Source: Caryophanales bacterium UBA6768 (GTDB lineage: Bacteria > Bacillota > Bacilli > Bacillales_D > Amphibacillaceae). Taken from it: 28,333 bases of DNA. The first letter of the stretch is position 1; each line of letters opens with the position of its first letter. The stretch lies in NCBI GenBank assembly GCA_002453315.1, contig DKGO01000163.1, positions 428-28,760 of the forward strand. The letters run 5' to 3'. Of the stretch, positions 25,425 to 28,333 are shown piece after piece. The notes below the pieces were generated by a model, which saw only the letters and a list, made by a program, of their open reading frames with translations, was not told where the DNA came from and did not search any database. The translations under genes and the position numbers were made by a program.

Positions 25425-25727
25425 ATGGGTGATAAAGTGACAAAAGAACAGATTTTACAAGCGATTTTGAAACTCTCAGATGAGCAAATGGGACTAGTGA
25501 AAAGACTTGATAAACTGGAACAAGGACAAAAGGATTTAGCTGAAGGGCAAGAGGATTTAGCCAAAGGACAAAAAGAGATGTCACAACATCTATCTGACAT
25601 GGAAAATAGATTAAATGAAAAAATTGATATTGTTAGTAAGAAAGTCGATTTAGTATCAAATAGACTACTTGATACAGAGGCTGAAGTTAGTATGCTCAAA
25701 GGGGAAGGGTACAATAGTCTTAGATGA
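25425..25727 (+). CDS. Short coiled-coil protein, unknown function
   Basis: A 100-aa protein, helical throughout, with heptad-like repeats: MGDKVTKEQILQAILKLSDEQMGLVKRLDKLEQGQKDLAEGQEDLAKGQKEMSQHLSDMENRLNEKIDIVSKKVDLVSNRLLDTEAEVSML. The segment LEQGQKDLAEGQEDLAKGQ is a seven-residue repeat. The ATG at 25425 has a strong ribosome binding site (gggggaga); an upstream in-frame start at 25320 would add a segment with no ribosome binding site. It resembles the 214-aa coiled-coil protein at 23714 in style, not clearly in sequence. Confidence 0.78.
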   Translation: MGDKVTKEQILQAILKLSDEQMGLVKRLDKLEQGQKDLAEGQEDLAKGQKEMSQHLSDMENRLNEKIDIVSKKVDLVSNRLLDTEAEVSMLKGEGYNSLR

Positions 25728-25782
25728 TACCCATTTTATTGTAAAGACGGAACAGAAATAAAAATCCCCAAATAAATATATG

Positions 25783-25855
25783 AAAGTAACCATCTAGCAA
25801 ATTTCTTGGCCCTAAACATGGAAGGCAAGAATGTTTTCTGCAATGGTTACTTTTT
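25783..25855 (+). terminator. Structured terminator, copy 2 of a look-alike pair
   Basis: The outer stem AAAGTAACCAT (25783-25793) pairs perfectly with ATGGTTACTTT (25843-25853), followed by T. An inner stem pairs ttcttg-g-cc with gg-caagaa. Compare 24866-24935: same size (67 versus 69 nt between stem ends) and same layout. Confidence 0.8.
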
Positions 25856-25953
25856 AATACGATTTATGTAATTGATAATAATCAGATTTCTTTTCCTAGA
25901 TTCATTCCAACTTTCATGGAATCTAACTCCAATCCCCAACCCCATTAGTCCTA

Positions 25954-26777
25954 TTATCTCAAATAAAATTCACTCGGTACAGCATTGATTCTTTCACCTT
26001 TATCCAAACTGGCAATCACCTTCATATCTTCCCCAGACAATTCAAAATCGAACACATCTAAATTTTCTTCCATTCGAGATGGGGTGACAGTCTTTGGAAT
26101 CGCAATTACACCTGTTTGCAAATGCCATCTTAGGATCACTTGTGCCGGGGTTTTTCCATACTTTTTAGCTAGTTCAGCAATCACCCTGTCATTTAAAATG
26201 TCTCTTCCGTTCATTAATGGGCTATATGCTTCAATCAAATACCGTGTTCTGCACAAAATTGCTTTAACTCCTGTTGTTGAAAATATGGATGACACTCAAT
26301 TTGGTTCACGGCTGGCACGACGTTACACTCATCCAAAATTCGTTCCAAATGCTCAATATCAAAATTACAAACACCAATCGCTTTAACCCGACCATCTTCA
26401 TACAATTTTTCCAATGCTTTATATGTATCAACATATTGATCAAACATGGGGGTTGGCCAGTGAACGAGATACAGGTCAACATAATTAAGGCCCAATTTTT
26501 CTATACTCGTTTCAAATGCCCTTAAAGTATTGTTATACCCGTGATCAGCATTCCATACTTTTGTCGTAATGAATAGTTCCTCACGGGGTATCCCAGCCTT
26601 TGCAATGGCATTTCCGACACCGGCTTCATTTTTGTAAATCATCGCTGTATCAATAAGTCTGTAACCCGTTTTTATCGCCTGTTCAACAGCGTCAATTGCA
26701 TCATCATTAGGCACCTTCCAAACACCATAACCAAGCTGTGGAATGCTTAATTTATTGTTTAATATTTTGTGTTTCAT
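25954..26777 (-). pseudogene. Aldo/keto reductase, broken by a one-base frameshift
   Basis: An NADPH-dependent aldo/keto reductase of the YvgN/2,5-diketogluconate reductase type. The first part (26777 down to 26238) has the catalytic tetrad: Asp and Tyr in LIDTAMIYKNEAGVG, Lys in FITTKVW, His in YLVHWP. It stops at TGA 26237-26235. The rest (IEAYSPLMNGRDIL..., to the stop at 25954) continues in another frame and carries the cofactor segment IPKTVTPSRMEENLDVFDFEL. Adding one T in the ATTTG run near 26238 would restore CAEHGI-LIEAYSP. The break removes the NADPH-binding C-terminal part from the first frame. Real mutation or homopolymer sequencing error cannot be told apart. Start ATG 26777 follows aaagga. 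Confidence 0.87.
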
Positions 26778-26906
26778 TCTGACACATCCTTTCAACTATT
26801 ACCTTCATCTTATCAATATCCTTTAGCAAGGGAAAGTATTCCGAAAAAACTAGTTAATTACGCTATTACTAAAAAAATATTACCCTAATAATGAAGATAA
26901 TAACAT

Positions 26907-26935
26907 TTGGTCTTATTGGATAAAATTGATATACT
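26907..26935 (+). promoter_or_regulatory. Candidate sigma-A promoter of cheV
   Basis: TTGGTC (26907-26912), 17 bp, TATACT (26930-26935), about 57 bp before the cheV start. No sigma-D-like element is seen here. Confidence 0.45.
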
Positions 26936-26991
26936 GTTAATAGTTAACATGAATCGGAAGGCTTATTAACGAGAAAATTGGGGGGATTTGC

Positions 26992-27915
26992 ATGGCAAAC
27001 CAAAGTGATATTTTATTAGAGAGTGGGACAAATGAGCTAGAAGTGGTGATGTTCGAAATTGGTACATCATTATTTGGAATTAATGTGCTTAAGGTACGTG
27101 AGATTATTAATGTGGTGGATACAACTGACATTCCTAATGCTCATCCATATGTAGAAGGCATGTTTCGTTTGCGTGAAGAAGTCATTCCTGTCGTTAATTT
27201 GGCGAAGGTTCTAGGGTTTGAAAATTCAAGCAATCCCGAAAATGATAAATTTATTATTGCTGAGTTAAATCAAATTAAAGTTGCATTTCGTGTTCATCAT
27301 GTGACAAGGATTTACCGAATTTCTTGGGAAAATATCGAAAAACCTTCGGAATTATCTACGGGTGAACAGGAATATGCCAATGGCATCATTCATTTGGAGA
27401 ATAACTTGTCAATTTTAATTGATTTTGAAAAAATTGTGGCGGAAATTAATCCGAAGGCATCTGTAAATGTTTCCGATTTAGTAGTTCTTGGGGAAAGAAA
27501 ACGTTCGGAAAAACATTTAGTGATCGCAGAGGATTCTGCTATTTTACGCCAACTGTTACAAGATACTTTAGTTGAAGCCGGTTATGAAAATTTATCGTTT
27601 TTTGACAATGGAAAAGAGGCATGGGATTATCTGGAGAAATTGGTGACGAACGATAATGTCGGACAGGTCGATTTAGTCATTACCGATATCGAAATGCCAT
27701 TAATGGACGGGCATCATTTAACGAGTAAGATAAAAGAAAATGATGAATTAAGGCAGTTGCCTGTCGTTATTTTCTCTTCATTAATTTCTGCAGAACTTTT
27801 TCATAAGGGAGAAGCTGTTGGGGCAAATGCCCAAGTGACAAAACCTGAAATAGTGAAATTGGTGAAGCAATTGGATAAATTACTTGCTGATCAGTTGGCG
27901 ATAGAATCCATCTAG
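26992..27915 (+). CDS. cheV: Chemotaxis coupling protein CheV (CheW-receiver fusion)
   Basis: A 307-aa CheV. Residues about 15-165 form a CheW-like coupling domain (VVMFEIGTSLFGINVLKVREII, HPYVEGMFRLREEVIPVVNLAKVLG), which links chemoreceptors to CheA. Residues about 178-300 form a response-regulator receiver domain: the acidic pocket in VIAEDSAILRQL, phosphoacceptor Asp232 in LVITDIEMPLMDG, FSSLIS, and the Lys of VTKPE. Phosphorylation by CheA serves adaptation in Bacillus. A ribosome binding site (ggggggat) precedes ATG 26992. It is a stand-alone gene here, next to a tRNA cluster. Confidence 0.96.
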   Translation: MANQSDILLESGTNELEVVMFEIGTSLFGINVLKVREIINVVDTTDIPNAHPYVEGMFRLREEVIPVVNLAKVLGFENSSNPENDKFIIAELNQIKVAFRVHHVTRIYRISWENIEKPSELSTGEQEYANGIIHLENNLSILIDFEKIVAEINPKASVNVSDLVVLGERKRSEKHLVIAEDSAILRQLLQDTLVEAGYENLSFFDNGKEAWDYLEKLVTNDNVGQVDLVITDIEMPLMDGHHLTSKIKENDELRQLPVVIFSSLISAELFHKGEAVGANAQVTKPEIVKLVKQLDKLLADQLAIESI

Positions 27916-27960
27916 GATTTTTTCATAAATCTTTTTTGACGGATCTATAATTTAAAAAAC

Positions 27961-27988
27961 TTGCAATATTTATATAAAAGGCTATAAT
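27961..27988 (+). promoter_or_regulatory. Candidate sigma-A promoter of the tRNA cluster
   Basis: TTGCAA (27961-27966), 16 bp, TATAAT (27983-27988), about 80 bp before the first tRNA. Confidence 0.6.
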
Positions 27989-28068
27989 AAAAATTGTCGC
28001 TAAAAATGAATTGGTAGCTTATCATTATGATTTTCTAGTGTATATTGAGAATTATTTAGGTTAAATAT

Positions 28069-28143
28069 TCCACAGTAGCTCAGTGGTAGAGCTATCGGCT
28101 GTTAACCGATCGGTCGCAGGTTCGAATCCTGCCTGTGGAGCCA
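28069..28143 (+). tRNA. tRNA-Asn (GTT)
   Basis: Acceptor arm TCCACAG/CTGTGGA, D-loop ctcagtggtagag, anticodon stem-loop with GTT at 28101-28103, T-arm with ggttcgaatcc, discriminator G and an encoded CCA end. Confidence 0.97.
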
Positions 28144-28146
28144 TTC

Positions 28147-28239
28147 GGAGAGCTGTCCGAGCTGGCCGAAGGAGCACGATTGGAAATCGTGTAGGCCACT
28201 AACGTGGTCTCAAGGGTTCAAATCCCTTGCTCTCCGCCA
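28147..28239 (+). tRNA. tRNA-Ser (GGA)
   Basis: Acceptor arm GGAGAGC/GCTCTCC, anticodon GGA at 28182-28184 in the loop ttggaaa, a long variable arm typical of serine tRNAs, T-arm gggttcaaatccc, discriminator G and encoded CCA. It follows tRNA-Asn after three bases. Confidence 0.97.
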
Positions 28240-28268
28240 TGATTGAAATTTGTTCGAAATTAAATTAT

Positions 28269-28333
28269 GGCCCCTTGGTCAAGCGGTTAAGACATCGCCC
28301 TTTCACGGCGGTAACACGGGTTCGAATCCCGTA
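28269..28333 (+). tRNA. tRNA-Glu (TTC), cut by the window end
   Basis: Begins GGCCCCT; D-arm ggtcaagcggttaaga; anticodon TTC at 28302-28304 in loop ctttcac; T-arm acgggttcgaatcccgt. The acceptor 3' strand is beyond the window. The sequence matches the usual Bacillus tRNA-Glu as far as it goes. Confidence 0.95.

Overview
This AT-rich window comes from a flagellated member of the Bacillota, most likely Bacillaceae or Planococcaceae. The reasons are strong Shine-Dalgarno sites, frequent TTG/GTG starts, a perfect sigma-D flagellin promoter, a Bacillus-type CheV, a YjfB-like motility protein, a Fur-controlled flavodoxin and typical Bacillus tRNAs. I cannot name the species from sequence alone.

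Layout. (1) 1-8843: a four-gene anti-plasmid Wadjet locus, type II by family content (jetA, jetB, jetC, jetD). A 306-nt gap between jetC and jetD holds eight 21-bp repeats. (2) 8891-10863: a YlmA-like ABC ATPase, a flavodoxin behind a promoter that overlaps a Fur box, and a YbaK-type aminoacyl-tRNA deacylase, the last two each followed by a terminator. (3) 10946-11540: a twelve-copy 51-bp tandem array with a conserved stem-loop, next to a NERD-domain gene broken by one in-frame amber codon. (4) 12735-14583: a formate/nitrite channel with an Fnr-like site upstream, and a DMT-family exporter. (5) 14662-16562: flagellin, from a perfect sigma-D promoter to a strong terminator. Between the flagellin stop codon and that terminator lies a complete group I intron core (P2, P3, P4, P7, P8 and P9 can all be paired), followed by a second in-frame copy of the flagellin C-terminal coding sequence. 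The transcript could therefore give two flagellin C-termini, one unspliced and one spliced.

(6) 16680-23145: a tight run of six overlapping or nearly abutting genes for flagellin glycosylation: an unknown 202-aa protein, the Maf glycosyltransferase, a pyruvyltransferase-family protein, a short NeuB-type synthase, a fused CMP-sugar synthetase/HAD phosphatase, and a CBS-cupin (phosphomannose isomerase-like) fusion. Read together they suggest a short route from fructose-6-phosphate through mannose-6-phosphate to a CMP-activated nonulosonic acid such as Kdn, which Maf would put on the flagellin. This is inference. (7) 23274-25727: small genes (a K+-channel-like protein without the selectivity filter, two coiled-coil proteins, a YjfB-like protein, a conserved small protein) and two look-alike structured terminators. 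(8) 25954-28333: a frameshifted aldo/keto reductase, cheV, and a tRNA cluster (Asn, Ser, Glu) cut by the window end.

The observations most worth pursuing are the flagellin group I intron with its duplicated C-terminal exon and the compact glycosylation island behind it.
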